This document shows positions 63,878 through 64,000 of a DNA stretch of 64,000 nucleotides, one piece after another. Both the position numbers and the translations under genes were made by a program. The stretch is from NCBI GenBank assembly GCA_009841145.1, contig VXMJ01000020.1:25128-89127 (forward strand), written 5' to 3'. The DNA comes from Caldilineaceae bacterium SB0661_bin_34. GTDB lineage: Bacteria; Chloroflexota; Anaerolineae; Caldilineales; Caldilineaceae. The notes under the pieces were generated by a model, which was given only the letters and a program-made list of their open reading frames with translations, did no database searches and had not been told where the DNA came from. Position 1 is the first letter of the stretch; every line of letters begins with the position of its first letter.

Positions 63878-64000
63878 TCCTGTCCTGTGTCGACTTCGCC
63901 CGCCCCGGTCTCGGCCGGCCGCCGACGTCGTCCGAACATGCGGCCGAAGAAACCGCGGCGCCGGGTACCCATCGTGGCTTCCTCCAGGAACCGGCGCTCA
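63874..64000 (-). CDS. Partial gene running off the window (C-terminal end)
   Basis: Only the last 41 or so residues are present: ERRFLEEATMGTRRRGFF, then RMFGRRRPAETGAG, ending TGQE. The tail is basic and then acidic and its stop overlaps the ABC ATPase start (ATGA). It may be the membrane partner or another member of the cluster. No family can be named from this fragment. Confidence 0.6.
   Translation of the reverse strand, partial: ERRFLEEATMGTRRRGFFGRMFGRRRRPAETGAGEVDTGQE

Noticed and set aside
1-64000. tRNA, rRNA, CRISPR arrays
   Set aside because: No cloverleaf with a TTC arm, no rRNA-like conserved stretch and no regularly spaced repeats were found by eye. A tRNAscan or CRISPR search would settle it.

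Overview
The window is a high-GC bacterial contig, probably a metagenome-assembled fragment: it opens with about 110 bases of nearly pure C, which looks like an assembly edge. The gene content points to Chloroflexota, probably a Caldilineae or Anaerolineae type. This is an inference from gene style and has not been placed on a tree. The pointers are several lipoprotein solute-binding proteins with an LAAC-type lipobox, sugar and peptide ABC importers, an R3H-type SpoIIIAA-like ATPase beside tmk, darA and gmk, a PQQ-like propeller lipoprotein, and a MutL/GlmL-like gene at the end of a row of membrane proteins. No rRNA, tRNA or CRISPR array was seen.

Layout. 0.2-4.8 kb (minus): a sugar ABC importer (two permeases, solute-binding protein) behind a beta-propeller lipoprotein. 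5.2-11.1 kb (plus): R3H ATPase, thymidylate kinase, cyclic-di-AMP receptor and guanylate kinase, then a secreted protein and a tandem Lrp/AsnC-like domain protein. 11.1-17.9 kb (minus): Nudix hydrolase and a complete peptide ABC importer. 18.4-24.4 kb: Uma2 nuclease, argininosuccinate lyase, DUF1992 protein, aminotransferase, gatA and gatC; gatC is preceded by two hairpins with identical arms that look like a transcription attenuator. 24.8-28.5 kb (plus): a secreted HNH nuclease-like lipoprotein and a DUF255 protein.

28.5-44.5 kb reads as a catabolic region: a second sugar importer with a Tat-type binding protein, a cupin, an amidohydrolase, a type I phosphodiesterase, a class V aminotransferase, a YcaQ/AlkZ-type glycosylase, ferrochelatase, a desaturase fused to a Rieske domain (MocD-MocE-like), an NAD-dependent sugar epimerase/dehydrogenase and a BNR sialidase. 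A decayed IS607 element (44.55-46.39 kb) follows, with an N-terminally truncated serine recombinase and a TnpB that keeps its RuvC residues but has lost its zinc ribbon.

46.4-54.4 kb holds the most original material. A 1007-residue LysM/FG-GAP protein is built from an internal duplication. Divergent from it are six close-packed genes: two small unknowns, a membrane protein, a zinc-ribbon membrane protein, a six-helix membrane protein and a MutL/GlmL-like protein. Two of these reading frames are separated only by an in-frame TAG.

54.5-64 kb: a small protein with a strong ribosome binding site, a PH-like membrane protein, fabF-fabH, a lone xanthine-dehydrogenase-type molybdenum subunit beside xanthine phosphoribosyltransferase, and the 3' part of a lasso-peptide-type cluster. 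That cluster has a B2 protease, a PqqD-like B1, an HPr-kinase-like protein and an ABC ATPase. It runs off the window before any cyclase or precursor is seen.
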